Assembly (NCBI RefSeq): GCF_024347355.1
Contig: NZ_AP025466.1
Coordinates: forward strand, 992,001-1,056,000
Reading direction: 5' to 3'
DNA: 64,000 nucleotides
Source of the DNA: Vibrio chagasii
GTDB lineage: Bacteria; Pseudomonadota; Gammaproteobacteria; Enterobacterales; Vibrionaceae
Made by a program: the position numbers and the translations under genes. Within the stretch, counting starts at the first letter, position 1. Every line of letters begins with the position of its first letter. Shown here piece by piece: positions 17,145 to 26,220 of the stretch. The notes under the pieces are model-generated. The model ran no database searches and was not told the DNA's origin. It saw only the letters and a list, made by a program, of their open reading frames with translations.

Positions 17145-18266
17145 TTATTGAATGACTAACTTTCCATTAATAGCGCCAGCTTTATCAGCAGCTTGTAGAA
17201 TAACAATAATATCCCGAGTTGATAAACCTAAATCCCTAAGATTTTTAACAAGCTGAAACACCGTTGTAAACTCACCTGTTTTTTTAACACTGTATCCGCT
17301 TTCTTTTACATTAATATTAGTTTCAGGAACGACAACTGTATTACCTGAATTTTCATTAAACCGACCGACAATAAAACTATCTGGCTGACTAACATTGTAT
17401 TTTGTCTTAATCGAAAGCTCTAGATTTCCATGGGCCACAGTAATTGACTTAATTTGAACACTTCCACCAGATACTATTGTTCCAGTCCGTTCATTCACAA
17501 CAATTAATGCTTCCTCATCCGTTATCACTTTCAAAGATTCAATTTGTGCAATAGAACGAACAATGTCATTCTTGCTTGTGTATGGAATAACTACTTCAAC
17601 TTTGCCAGAGTGAACAGCTTCAGCATCAAAACCCAAAGATAAAATAGCATCAGCTACGTTGATCGCTGTACCAAAATCGGAGTGGTTTAGAACAATTCCA
17701 ACTTTGCCATCTGCATTGACCATGCGGGCAATATTTTCTCGTTCGATTGTTCCACCTTTAGGAACGATTCCGACCGTCGGGTGATTCTTTTGTTCAGTGT
17801 TACCAAATTGTTCAAATTTATAGCCACCAACTGAGATTTGCCCTTGTGCGACAGCATAAACATCTCCATTCAATGCTTCTAGAGGAGTCAATAAAAGTGT
17901 CCCACCAACTAAACTTCTAGAATCTCCAATCGCAGATACAGATACGTCAATTTTGTCTCCTTTTTCAGAAAAACTCCCGATATTCGCTGTAACCATTACT
18001 GCAGCGGCATTACTACTGTTTACTTCCTTATCACTAACAAGCACTCCAAATGCTTTTAATGTGTTAGCGATACTACGTATTGTGGATTTATTCTTACGAG
18101 AGTCACCACTACCGGCAAGACCAACAACAACTCCATAACCGATTAGGGCATTATCTCTATCTCCTTCGAGCCTAGCGATATCTTTTAACCGAGCGTAGCC
18201 TTCATCAGCGAAGAGGTTGGTAGGTAGAGCTGTTAACATCAATACGACTAAAAACAAATTTTTCAT
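17145..18266 (-). CDS. flgI: FlgI, P-ring protein
   Basis: FlgI is exported by Sec and forms the peptidoglycan-level bushing. The 373 residues start with a typical signal peptide (about 20 residues, ending LFADEG) and then show strong FlgI motifs: ARLKDIARLEGDRDNALIGYG and VVGLAGSGDS near the mature N-terminus and TTRDIIVILQAA-like sequence near the C-terminus. Length equals E. coli FlgI (365). Retention of a P ring shows the structure spans the peptidoglycan and not merely the inner membrane. Confidence 0.96.
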   Translation of the reverse strand: MKNLFLVVLMLTALPTNLFADEGYARLKDIARLEGDRDNALIGYGVVVGLAGSGDSRKNKSTIRSIANTLKAFGVLVSDKEVNSSNAAAVMVTANIGSFSEKGDKIDVSVSAIGDSRSLVGGTLLLTPLEALNGDVYAVAQGQISVGGYKFEQFGNTEQKNHPTVGIVPKGGTIERENIARMVNADGKVGIVLNHSDFGTAINVADAILSLGFDAEAVHSGKVEVVIPYTSKNDIVRSIAQIESLKVITDEEALIVVNERTGTIVSGGSVQIKSITVAHGNLELSIKTKYNVSQPDSFIVGRFNENSGNTVVVPETNINVKESGYSVKKTGEFTTVFQLVKNLRDLGLSTRDIIVILQAADKAGAINGKLVIQ

Positions 18267-18267
18267 A

Positions 18268-18858
18268 TCAGAACCCTAACCACCTAAATAAAAGACGAAA
18301 AACATTAGGGTTTCGATTGTCGTTGACCTCCCCGATACCGCTAAGCTCAATAACAGCTGACTCTATCCTTGAAGAAACAACTAAATTCTGAGCAGTCAAA
18401 TCCTCAGGTCGAACATAACCGCTAATGGTAATTTTTTGCTCTTCGCCATTGACGGTTACGTACTGCTCACCGAAAATTTTCAGCATGTTGTGCTGGTCAA
18501 TCTCAGTAACCCGAGCAGTAATTGTCGCACTGATACTGCCGTTACGAGAAGTACTGGACTCACCTGCCATGGACCCATTCAAACCAGTATCCAAATTAAA
18601 CGAGTTACTATTTAGCTGCTGTGAGATACCAACCGAATGCTTATTCTCTGCATCCAAACCAGCAGAAGACGTTGCTTTGGCTGTTTCCTGAACTAATATA
18701 GTGACGACATCTCCAACTGAAGTTGCTCTTTGATCAGCCCACTTTGCTTTATAGTTTTTAACATCATATTCAATTGGAAAAGCCGCAGTACTGAAAAATA
18801 AAAATTGCGCTGCAGTGTATATTAATAAACACCTTTTGATATTCATATTCATATTCAT
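18268..18858 (-). CDS. flgH: FlgH, L-ring protein without a lipobox
   Basis: FlgH forms the outer-membrane L ring. The mature part follows the family well: KAKWADQRATSVGDVVTILV, later ISGYVRPEDLTAQN and a C-terminal ...GWLGF-type end. The N-terminus is a hydrophobic signal sequence whose only Cys is at residue 10, before the hydrophobic core, so there is no L-x-G-C lipobox, although FlgH is normally a lipoprotein. Cleavage by signal peptidase I around STAAFP is plausible. At 196 residues it is shorter than E. coli FlgH (232). Three ATG codons in a row of ATGAAT repeats (18858, 18852, 18846) could start it; 18858 overlaps flgA by four bases. Confidence 0.9.
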   Translation of the reverse strand: MNMNMNIKRCLLIYTAAQFLFFSTAAFPIEYDVKNYKAKWADQRATSVGDVVTILVQETAKATSSAGLDAENKHSVGISQQLNSNSFNLDTGLNGSMAGESSTSRNGSISATITARVTEIDQHNMLKIFGEQYVTVNGEEQKITISGYVRPEDLTAQNLVVSSRIESAVIELSGIGEVNDNRNPNVFRLLFRWLGF

Positions 18859-19520
18859 TTGGCCAACTCAACCTGATCCTTTTCGACTACAACCGCTTGC
18901 AATATTTTGGCAGACCTTTTTACACGCACTTTAACAATATCTCCTACATTTCCTGACTCAAGAGCCTTAGCGGAAAGAAATAAATCAAACCCCACGCTTC
19001 TCGATATTAACTGAACTACATCATTTTTATTTACGTCGCGTTCCTTTTCAAGGTCACTCAAACACAAGGGTGCGCCCGATTTAATATTAGAAATAACAAC
19101 TCTGTTAATTAGTTCTTTTTTTTTCAGTGGTGCATTGCTTGTGCAGGTAAAACCATTCCGCATACCCCATTCAATATCAGTGTGGTTGATTTTCTTCCCT
19201 TTTGATAAATTATTCTTAGCTTTCCACCCTTGGCTTTGACTTTCAACTCTGTACCATATTGACTTACTTTTTTCATTCAACACCCCACCCTTATTGATTA
19301 GCCTATAATTAACAGCACATCGACTAATTTTAAACCTACATACAACTTCATGGAAGGTATAGTTATTATGGTCAATTTTTCCTTCACCTAACGGACTAAT
19401 TAATACCTGTGTGAACCCCACTTTATTTAGGTGTATTTCTAAATATTCTTTCGGGCTCAATGGCTTGTGATCAGCATATGTGATAGAGGAAAAAATTAGG
19501 ATGAAGAATATAATTGACAT
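18855..19520 (-). CDS. flgA: FlgA, P-ring assembly chaperone
   Basis: FlgA is a periplasmic chaperone for FlgI. The 221-residue protein starts with a hydrophobic signal sequence (first 16 residues) and has the C-terminal SAF-type domain seen in FlgA and CpaB (about residues 105-220, with GAPLCLSDLE, then VGFDLFLSAKALESGNVGD). Cys pairs at about 62 and 68 and later Cys residues may form disulphides. It is encoded directly before flgH and flgI, unlike the separate flgA of enteric flagella. Confidence 0.88.
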   Translation of the reverse strand: MSIIFFILIFSSITYADHKPLSPKEYLEIHLNKVGFTQVLISPLGEGKIDHNNYTFHEVVCRFKISRCAVNYRLINKGGVLNEKSKSIWYRVESQSQGWKAKNNLSKGKKINHTDIEWGMRNGFTCTSNAPLKKKELINRVVISNIKSGAPLCLSDLEKERDVNKNDVVQLISRSVGFDLFLSAKALESGNVGDIVKVRVKRSAKILQAVVVEKDQVELAK

Positions 19521-19532
19521 AAAAAATATTAA

Positions 19533-20291
19533 TCATCGAATCAAGTTATTTATCGTCTCTAGTATTTGGTCACTAGTTTGTATCACTCTCGAATTCAACT
19601 GATATGCTCTTTGTGCCGCCATTAGTGTCACCATTTCTTCAATCATGTTCACGTTAGACATTTCGGTATACCCCTGTAAAAGGATACCTGCACCATCTTC
19701 ACCAGGAGTTAAATATTGCATCCCACCAGCCGATTCGGTTTCATACCATAAGCCACCATCACCGGCTTTTAATGACTCAGCCGCATCGAATAAAACGAGT
19801 TCTAACTGGCCTAAGACTAAAGGTTCAGTTTCACTTCGTGTACGGCCTGTTACCTCGCCATTTCTATCGACCAAAATTTCTTCTACATCAGGAGGAACAA
19901 CAATATTTGAGCTTAATTTATGACCTTGAATAGTAGCAAGAGAACCATCCTCGAGCTTTTTGAGCGTTGAAATACGCGTATAGGCTGTGAGCCCATTTTC
20001 TGATTCAACCTCCAACAGACCATTTCCTTGTATAGCTAAGTCCATTGGTGAACCAGTAAACTTATATTCCCCATCGGTAAATCGATGAAGTGAACCGGAA
20101 ATTTCGACACCAGAACCAATCTCAGGCCCCGGAATATCCCCAGCTGGCGTTGGCGAAACCAAGCTGTTGAAAATTGGTGTCGAGGCCTTATAACCAGGAG
20201 TATTAATATTGGATATGTTGTTTGAAATCATATCTATATATTGTTGTTGGGTGCGCAAAGCCATTTCAGCCTTACTCAATGCTTCTATCAT
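19533..20291 (-). CDS. flgG: FlgG, distal rod protein
   Basis: A 252-residue rod protein, close to E. coli FlgG (260). The N-terminus carries the family signature (YIDMISNNISNINTPGYKAS), there is the FlgG/FlgF motif LAIQGNGLLEVE near residue 85, and the C-terminal helix has SNVNMIEEMVTLMAAQRAYQ. FlgG builds the straight distal rod that crosses the periplasm. It follows flgF by three bases. Confidence 0.95.
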   Translation of the reverse strand: MIEALSKAEMALRTQQQYIDMISNNISNINTPGYKASTPIFNSLVSPTPAGDIPGPEIGSGVEISGSLHRFTDGEYKFTGSPMDLAIQGNGLLEVESENGLTAYTRISTLKKLEDGSLATIQGHKLSSNIVVPPDVEEILVDRNGEVTGRTRSETEPLVLGQLELVLFDAAESLKAGDGGLWYETESAGGMQYLTPGEDGAGILLQGYTEMSNVNMIEEMVTLMAAQRAYQLNSRVIQTSDQILETINNLIR

Positions 20292-20294
20292 GGT

Positions 20295-20942
20295 TTATTT
20301 TCCTAACTCTGTTATGGTCTTTTGTAAAATTTGGTCATAGGCTGTGTAAGACTTTTGTACCGATTGTGTATGCTTATTAAGAATCATCAATTGTAAAACT
20401 GCATCCGAAGGCTGCACATTTGATTGCTCTATGTAACCTTGACGAAAAAGACTATTGCTAGAGAGTTCTAGCTCTTGCCCACCGGAAATATAGATCTCAC
20501 CTCCTTGATACTGTTTCTTTTGCCATTGAGCGGGCTCTACAGCTAATAATTTCCCACGATTCACACCCTCAACTAGTATCTCTCCATTTGTTCTTAACTC
20601 GAACTGATCATTCCCCAAAAAAATACCACCGTTCCTTCCTTGTAAAATATACCCTGACGATGTCACCAAATGCCCACTAGCATCTATATTAAATTGTCCA
20701 TTTCTTGTTAACATCCAGGAATCGCCCTTTCGAGCGACAAACCAACCAGAGCCTTCTATTGCTATATCTAGATATCGACCTGATTTAGCTATTTCACCTT
20801 GACTACTATCAATACCTACTTTATTGATTAAGTGAGCTTTAAAACCCGGTGTAGTTACATTACTAGTATTGGAGCTAACTCGTTCGATATTATCTAGGTT
20901 TTCTTTTATCGACTGAAGTACGATTTCAGGCACTTTGTTCAT
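20295..20942 (-). CDS. flgF: FlgF-like rod protein
   Basis: A 215-residue rod protein with signature pieces NIERVSSNTSNVTTPGFKAH, IAIEGSGWFVARKGD and a C-terminal IEQSNVQPSDAVLQLM helix. It is shorter than FlgG and stands directly before it, so FlgF is the natural reading. The ATG at 20942 begins three bases after the flhA stop; a TTG at 20948 inside flhA is less likely. The junction sequence is the same kind seen between the two SpoA genes. Confidence 0.88.
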   Translation of the reverse strand: MNKVPEIVLQSIKENLDNIERVSSNTSNVTTPGFKAHLINKVGIDSSQGEIAKSGRYLDIAIEGSGWFVARKGDSWMLTRNGQFNIDASGHLVTSSGYILQGRNGGIFLGNDQFELRTNGEILVEGVNRGKLLAVEPAQWQKKQYQGGEIYISGGQELELSSNSLFRQGYIEQSNVQPSDAVLQLMILNKHTQSVQKSYTAYDQILQKTITELGK

Positions 20943-20944
20943 TA

Positions 20945-22963
20945 TCAACCACTCACTTGACCAACGGTTTTAACAGACAGTACCCCTTTGACCTCAAGCG
21001 CTGACAGAACCGCCAACCTTGGAATAACTCTCTCTGTAATTTGTCGTATTGGATATCGCAAAGAGCTTGAACAGAGTAAAACAGGCTCCAAACCTTTAGA
21101 TATTAGCTTTTCACTTTCACTGACTAACTGTGTAATAATATTTTCTAGATCTGCTGGGCTTGCTGCATCATCTGTAAACGTACTGGTCAATGTTGTTTTT
21201 AAACGCGCTTCAACGACTGGAGAGATTGTTATTACTTGTAAACAATCACTTTCATCTAAATAACGCTCGCATAACCTAAGTGAAAGCCTTTCCCTAACTT
21301 TTTCAACCATTAAATTGGGAGTTTTTGCTAATTCAGAATGTTCCGAACAAGCCTCTAAAATTAACTCACTATGACGTATACTAACCTTTTCAGATAATAG
21401 TAAGCGTAATATTTGTTGTAATTCTGAAACTGACATTGCCTGTGGAATCAACTCATCAACTAGAGAAGTATTCCTGCTTTTTATATTGTTAAGAATATTT
21501 TCAACATTCATCCTAGAGATGATTTCATGCATCTGAGACTTCAACGTTTCTGAAATATGGGTAAACAGTATCATTTCAGCTTCTACAAGTGTGCAGGATT
21601 GACTTTTTGCAAAACTACTTTGATTATTACCAATCCAAAGGGCTGGTAGCCCATAAGCTGGTTCTTTTGTTTCTTCACCATCTATATTTTTAAGACACTC
21701 AGTTTTTCCGATAGCTAAAAGTTTGTCAGGTCGTACTTTTCCTCGAGCATACTTGGCACCGTGAATATATAGTTCGTATGCTTCGCCATCAAAATCATCA
21801 TCTTTAATTATATTTAATTCAGGTAAAATAAGTCCATATTCCTTAGCAATTGATACTCTCAAAGCCTCAAGTCTAGAGTTAAGTGTCCATTGGTTTTCGG
21901 CCACAAGGGTATACAATGTCGAGCCCAAAACAATCTGTATCGGGTGTACTCTGATAACTTCGGTTAAATCCTCTTTAAGTTCATTAGATTCAAGAGCTGA
22001 GGTATCAGCTTGTCTTGTTTTAATTGTCAGAAAAACCCCTCCCCCAAAAAGGGCGATTGCAAAAATTAGGGGTAATGGAGGCAAAACACCAAAGCTTAAA
22101 ACAATACATAAAGCTAGCGTAACCATAATTAGAGTTCTCGGGTGAGAAGCTATTTGCTTACCTATCTCATGACTTAGCTCGTAATCTGTCGCTGCCCTAG
22201 TTATAATTATCCCCGTTGCAACGGCAATAATAAGTGAAGGTATCTGAGTGACTATACCGTCACCGATGGTCAAAAGAGAATAAATAGTTAAAGCATCATT
22301 CCAGCTCATCGAGTGTTGAGTCACACCAACAGCGATGCCGCCAATAATATCAATTAAGATAATAATTATTCCGGCAATAGCATCACCTTTAACAAACTTA
22401 GTTGCACCATCCATCGCACCATAAAAGTTTGCTTCTTTTTCAATCGTGGCTCTTCGTTCTCTTGCTTCCTGTTCTTCAATGAGTCCCATATTCATATCGG
22501 CATCTATCGCCATCTGCTTGCCAGGCATACTATCAAGCGTAAACCTAGCAGCGACTTCTGCTACTCTTTGAGCGCCGTTCGTTATAACTACATACTGCAC
22601 GACAACCAATATGATAAATACAATAAAGCCTACAATATAGTTACCTGATACAACAAACTCGCCAACAGCACTAATAACATCGCCAGCATCGCCCTCTCCG
22701 AGAATCAGTCTTGTCGCAGATATATTTAATGCCAGCCTAAATAATGTTGCTATCAGAATAATGGACGGAAATGTTGAAAAATTTAGTGGCTTATCAGTGC
22801 AAAAAGTAAGCAACAAAATAAGGAGTGCTACACTGAAATTTATAATTTGCAAAAAATCTAATATTTCTGATGGTACAGGTAAGAATATAACCATTAGTAT
22901 GGAGGCCACACCAACGATAAATATATTACTTTTCCAATCTTTTACTAAGTACTCTTTGAACAA
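20945..22963 (-). CDS. flhA: FlhA, export gate protein
   Basis: FlhA is the large proton-driven gate component whose cytoplasmic ring binds substrates and chaperones. The 672-residue protein has about eight N-terminal transmembrane segments, the FHIPEP family signature RLALNISATRLILGEGDAG near residue 75, and a cytoplasmic domain from about residue 325. Length is close to E. coli FlhA (692). The start is a TTG at 22963 with an AGGT seven bases upstream. In a normal flagellum the cytoplasmic domain also receives FlgN, FliT and FliS with late substrates; none of those is encoded here. Confidence 0.96.
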   Translation of the reverse strand: MFKEYLVKDWKSNIFIVGVASILMVIFLPVPSEILDFLQIINFSVALLILLLTFCTDKPLNFSTFPSIILIATLFRLALNISATRLILGEGDAGDVISAVGEFVVSGNYIVGFIVFIILVVVQYVVITNGAQRVAEVAARFTLDSMPGKQMAIDADMNMGLIEEQEARERRATIEKEANFYGAMDGATKFVKGDAIAGIIIILIDIIGGIAVGVTQHSMSWNDALTIYSLLTIGDGIVTQIPSLIIAVATGIIITRAATDYELSHEIGKQIASHPRTLIMVTLALCIVLSFGVLPPLPLIFAIALFGGGVFLTIKTRQADTSALESNELKEDLTEVIRVHPIQIVLGSTLYTLVAENQWTLNSRLEALRVSIAKEYGLILPELNIIKDDDFDGEAYELYIHGAKYARGKVRPDKLLAIGKTECLKNIDGEETKEPAYGLPALWIGNNQSSFAKSQSCTLVEAEMILFTHISETLKSQMHEIISRMNVENILNNIKSRNTSLVDELIPQAMSVSELQQILRLLLSEKVSIRHSELILEACSEHSELAKTPNLMVEKVRERLSLRLCERYLDESDCLQVITISPVVEARLKTTLTSTFTDDAASPADLENIITQLVSESEKLISKGLEPVLLCSSSLRYPIRQITERVIPRLAVLSALEVKGVLSVKTVGQVSG

Positions 22964-22974
22964 AATAAGACCTA

Positions 22975-24018
22975 TTATTCCAAACTATACAGCCACCTAT
23001 ATAAAGTAGCAACCTCATCATAAATTTCAGGTGGAACCTCTGAATCAATAGCGACAGAACTATATATCTTCCTAGCTAATAAAATATCGACCTTAGTCGT
23101 TACATTATTTTCAACAGCAACATCTTTGATTCGTTTTGCTATGTAACCTTTACCCTTAGCAACAACTTTTGGTGCCAACATTTTATTTTTGTCAAATACC
23201 AAAGCTACCGCCAAATGAGTTGGGTTCGTAATCACTACATCTGCGGAACTCACAGATGAAATTGAAGACAACTTTTCCTTTAGCTCTTTCTGCCGTTTTC
23301 TTCTCTGCTGCTTTACTTCTGGATCACCTTCTTGGTTTTTGTATTCATCTTTAATCTCTTTTCTACTCATTTTCAATTCCTTAAGGTAAAACCAAGACTG
23401 GAATTTAAAATCTATCACGGAAAATGGAATCATCAGAGCTATAAAAAAAAGAACTGTATCTTGTACTATCTTAGAGAGAAAAATCAAAAAACCATCTATA
23501 GATGGATTAAAATGATCATAAATCCCCTTAAATGAAAAAATAAAAAAATAATATACAAAAATACCAATAATTATAAGTCTGGTTATATTCTTAAAGAAAT
23601 CAAAAATTATCTTTTTTGAAAAAATTTTTTTAAATCCTTTTATTGGATCTATTTTCTTTAAATCAGGTTTCAAAGGGTGGAAGCTAATTAACCCACGAGT
23701 TTGTAAAACATTTATAGTAACAGATATAATAATACTAAGAAACATGACCGGCATGATAGAAAGAAGAAAACCATCAAACATATTTCTAACAATCCAAAAA
23801 TTATTATTAGGTTCAATTAAATGTGCATTTTTTAACACCTCCTCCATGATCTTTATAATTTTCAAACCAATAAAATCAAATAAAAAGCATAGGGAAATAA
23901 AAAAAACTACTACTCCACCAATTGCACTTAATTCAGTACTCTTTGCTACTTTTCCTTTTTTTCTAGCCTGCTCTACCTTATAAGGGGTAGCATCTTCATT
24001 TTTTTCTTCTGAACTCAT
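22975..24018 (-). CDS. flhB: FlhB, substrate-specificity switch
   Basis: FlhB has four transmembrane segments and a self-cleaving cytoplasmic domain that switches export from rod/hook to later substrates. This 347-residue protein keeps the N-P-T-H autocleavage motif at residues 265-268, the N-terminal TPYKVEQARKKGKVAKS-type motif and the following THLAVAL. Retention of the cleavage site suggests that a specificity switch still happens, so a class of late substrates may exist. The downstream part is very AT-rich. Confidence 0.96.
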   Translation of the reverse strand: MSSEEKNEDATPYKVEQARKKGKVAKSTELSAIGGVVVFFISLCFLFDFIGLKIIKIMEEVLKNAHLIEPNNNFWIVRNMFDGFLLSIMPVMFLSIIISVTINVLQTRGLISFHPLKPDLKKIDPIKGFKKIFSKKIIFDFFKNITRLIIIGIFVYYFFIFSFKGIYDHFNPSIDGFLIFLSKIVQDTVLFFIALMIPFSVIDFKFQSWFYLKELKMSRKEIKDEYKNQEGDPEVKQQRRKRQKELKEKLSSISSVSSADVVITNPTHLAVALVFDKNKMLAPKVVAKGKGYIAKRIKDVAVENNVTTKVDILLARKIYSSVAIDSEVPPEIYDEVATLYRWLYSLE

Positions 24019-24030
24019 CTTATAGACTAT

Positions 24031-24825
24031 TTAATACAGTGAATCCCAATACAAAAAATTTGAAGTAAAGATCTTCCTAATTACTTTTTCAGCATAATTG
24101 GATATAAATCCAAGCATAAAAATTGCCACTAAAACTTTAGCAGGTAAGCCAACAAAATATATGTTAACTTGAGGCATCATTCTACTACAGAGACCTAATA
24201 CGACTTCAACCCACAATATAGATATCACAACAGGGGCAACAAGCATAAAACTAACTACCAATTGACGGGTGAAAAAGGCTATTGATTTATTAACTGAAAA
24301 ATCCTGATAACCACTAAGAATCGGGTAATATTCAAATGTTGAAGAAATAACATATATTATCAAATAATGTATATCAAGAGCAAAAAACAATAGCATTGAA
24401 AATATTAATATAGCTCTACTTAATATTGGTTCAGACTGATTCATTGCAGGATTAAATATACCAGAAGGATTAAAGCCGACCTGAATATCCAAAAGCTGAA
24501 AAACAGTCATCATAGCGCCATAAGTCAGTATCAATGAAAACCAAAAAAAAGAACCAATGAAAAATTCAGATAATATCGATAAAGCAAAAGGCGCTGCTCT
24601 CAAACTCGAAACTTTTTCAATTAAATACGGTTCAAAAATATTAGAGCTGATTAAGAATGACAAATACATTATCAATGCAATCTTTATATACTTTGGAAGC
24701 ATATACAATGGATTGAAACTCTTAAAAAGCAGAGGTGGTGTAATTCTGGTTATCACAAGTAAAAAAGTAATTATAAAACTTGTAACCTCACCTTCTAAAA
24801 TTTTCACCCTATAGCCCCGAAGCAT
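24031..24825 (-). CDS. fliR: FliR, export gate membrane protein
   Basis: A 264-residue protein with about six to seven hydrophobic segments and FliR-type motifs including FSLILTYGAMMTVFQLLDIQ and the later DIQVGFNPSG region (FliR usually has a G-x-A-x-x-x-NP). FliR completes the FliP5-FliQ4-FliR gate. The ATG at 24825 overlaps fliQ by 17 bases; a GTG at 24807 is an alternative. Order fliQ-fliR-flhB-flhA is conserved. Confidence 0.92.
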   Translation of the reverse strand: MLRGYRVKILEGEVTSFIITFLLVITRITPPLLFKSFNPLYMLPKYIKIALIMYLSFLISSNIFEPYLIEKVSSLRAAPFALSILSEFFIGSFFWFSLILTYGAMMTVFQLLDIQVGFNPSGIFNPAMNQSEPILSRAILIFSMLLFFALDIHYLIIYVISSTFEYYPILSGYQDFSVNKSIAFFTRQLVVSFMLVAPVVISILWVEVVLGLCSRMMPQVNIYFVGLPAKVLVAIFMLGFISNYAEKVIRKIFTSNFLYWDSLY

Positions 24826-25072
24826 AGTGAAATGAAAATTCCGTAAACTCTGTGAGCAGATTTATCATCCAGTTAGAGAAAAACATAATTACACCTGCAA
24901 CTGCCAACATCTTTGGAACAAAAGTTAACGTCATTTCTTGTATTTGAGTAACAACCTGTAAAATACTAATGACTACTCCAACAGTTAATGCTACAAAAAG
25001 AATAGGACCGCAGACAAGTAAAGCTGTACTCATTAGCTTACTCAGTAAAAAGGCTGCAGCGTCTACATTCAT
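24809..25072 (-). CDS. fliQ: FliQ, export gate membrane protein
   Basis: An 87-residue protein with two transmembrane helices and the FliQ pattern VGVVISILQVVTQIQEMTLT between them, then FVPKMLAV. Length is as in E. coli FliQ (89). Its ATG overlaps the stop of the upstream TPR gene (ATGA), coupling the two. Confidence 0.94.
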   Translation of the reverse strand: MNVDAAAFLLSKLMSTALLVCGPILFVALTVGVVISILQVVTQIQEMTLTFVPKMLAVAGVIMFFSNWMINLLTEFTEFSFHYASGL

Positions 25073-26196
25073 CTTAACCTCATACTTAACCTTTCCAGAA
25101 CAACATCTTTAATGGTTTTATCAGTGGCATCTGAGCTAAATTTAACAATCCCATTCATTATCAACTCAGATTCCTTTGCTTTACCAATATGATCCAAGTA
25201 TATCGCTCGGCTAAACAGAGCGGACGCGCAGCTACTGTCTAACCTCAGGGCGACTTTCGACAGCTTTTTAACTTCAATCCAGAGCTGTTGACTTGCTCGG
25301 ATCATTGACATGCCACCATAGGCCTCTGCAAAGTTTTTATCTAATTCAATTGATGCTTGGAAGTTATCTTCTGCATTCTCTAAATCACCTTTTAAAAAGT
25401 AACACCATGCTAAATTAACTTTCGAACCGCAATGGAATGGCATAACTTTACACGCCTTCTCGTATAAAGAAATCGCGAATTCAATATTATTACTATACAT
25501 TTCTAAAAGCGCTTTAATGACAAGAACCCGGCCAACAAGGGGGAAGTCATCATATAAGCTATTAATAGCAACGCTAGCTTCATCAGTTTTAAATTTAAAT
25601 AGCAATAATGTAGCAATCACAAGTCTTGCATCAAAATTCGTTTTATCTATATTTAAAGAGGCTAAGGCTGATTTCTCAGCATGAACATAATTACCATTAT
25701 CTAGATAAAGTAGTGCTAGGAGACCCACTCTCTCAGATTCTATTTTTTCGGATATCTCTAATACATCTAAATTGACTAGTATATCTATAGCTAAGGATAA
25801 GTCATCTTGAGAGCTCATACAACGTACTTTCAAAATTTGATGCTCGGGGTCAACACTTGAACAATCGTTTAATATTTTTAACGCATCGGGATTATTACCA
25901 GCGTTAAAAAGAGCATATGCATAATTTATTCTCAATGAATCGCTGACAATTCCCTTCTCAAAAATTTTTTTGTATATTTTTGCAGCTTCTTCAAATTTCA
26001 TTTGAGCTATATACAAATGTGCATACCAAGCTTGGAACCTAACATCATCACCATATTTACCAGTATTTTTTTCTAAAAAATCCAATGCAGCTTCGATATC
26101 GCCACTACTCGCTGTAGCAGCAACTACTTCTAATGCTAGCTCATCATTATCTGGATCAGCTTGGTAATATTCTAGTAACTTATCTAGTGAGATCAT
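25069..26196 (-). CDS. TPR protein, 375 residues, at head of flagellar-type cluster
   Basis: A soluble protein made almost wholly of tetratricopeptide-type repeats (repeat pattern A-x-x-x-Y-x-x-x-L with P turns; for example NLAWCYFLKGDLENAEDNF around residue 262). No signal peptide or membrane segment, so cytoplasmic. It is translationally coupled to fliQ, which implies a role in the apparatus, for instance as scaffold or chaperone. No such gene belongs to standard flagellar operons. Confidence 0.8.
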   Translation of the reverse strand: MISLDKLLEYYQADPDNDELALEVVAATASSGDIEAALDFLEKNTGKYGDDVRFQAWYAHLYIAQMKFEEAAKIYKKIFEKGIVSDSLRINYAYALFNAGNNPDALKILNDCSSVDPEHQILKVRCMSSQDDLSLAIDILVNLDVLEISEKIESERVGLLALLYLDNGNYVHAEKSALASLNIDKTNFDARLVIATLLLFKFKTDEASVAINSLYDDFPLVGRVLVIKALLEMYSNNIEFAISLYEKACKVMPFHCGSKVNLAWCYFLKGDLENAEDNFQASIELDKNFAEAYGGMSMIRASQQLWIEVKKLSKVALRLDSSCASALFSRAIYLDHIGKAKESELIMNGIVKFSSDATDKTIKDVVLERLSMRLR

Positions 26197-26220
26197 CCGT
26201 CTTTTAAAACCATGAGATTA

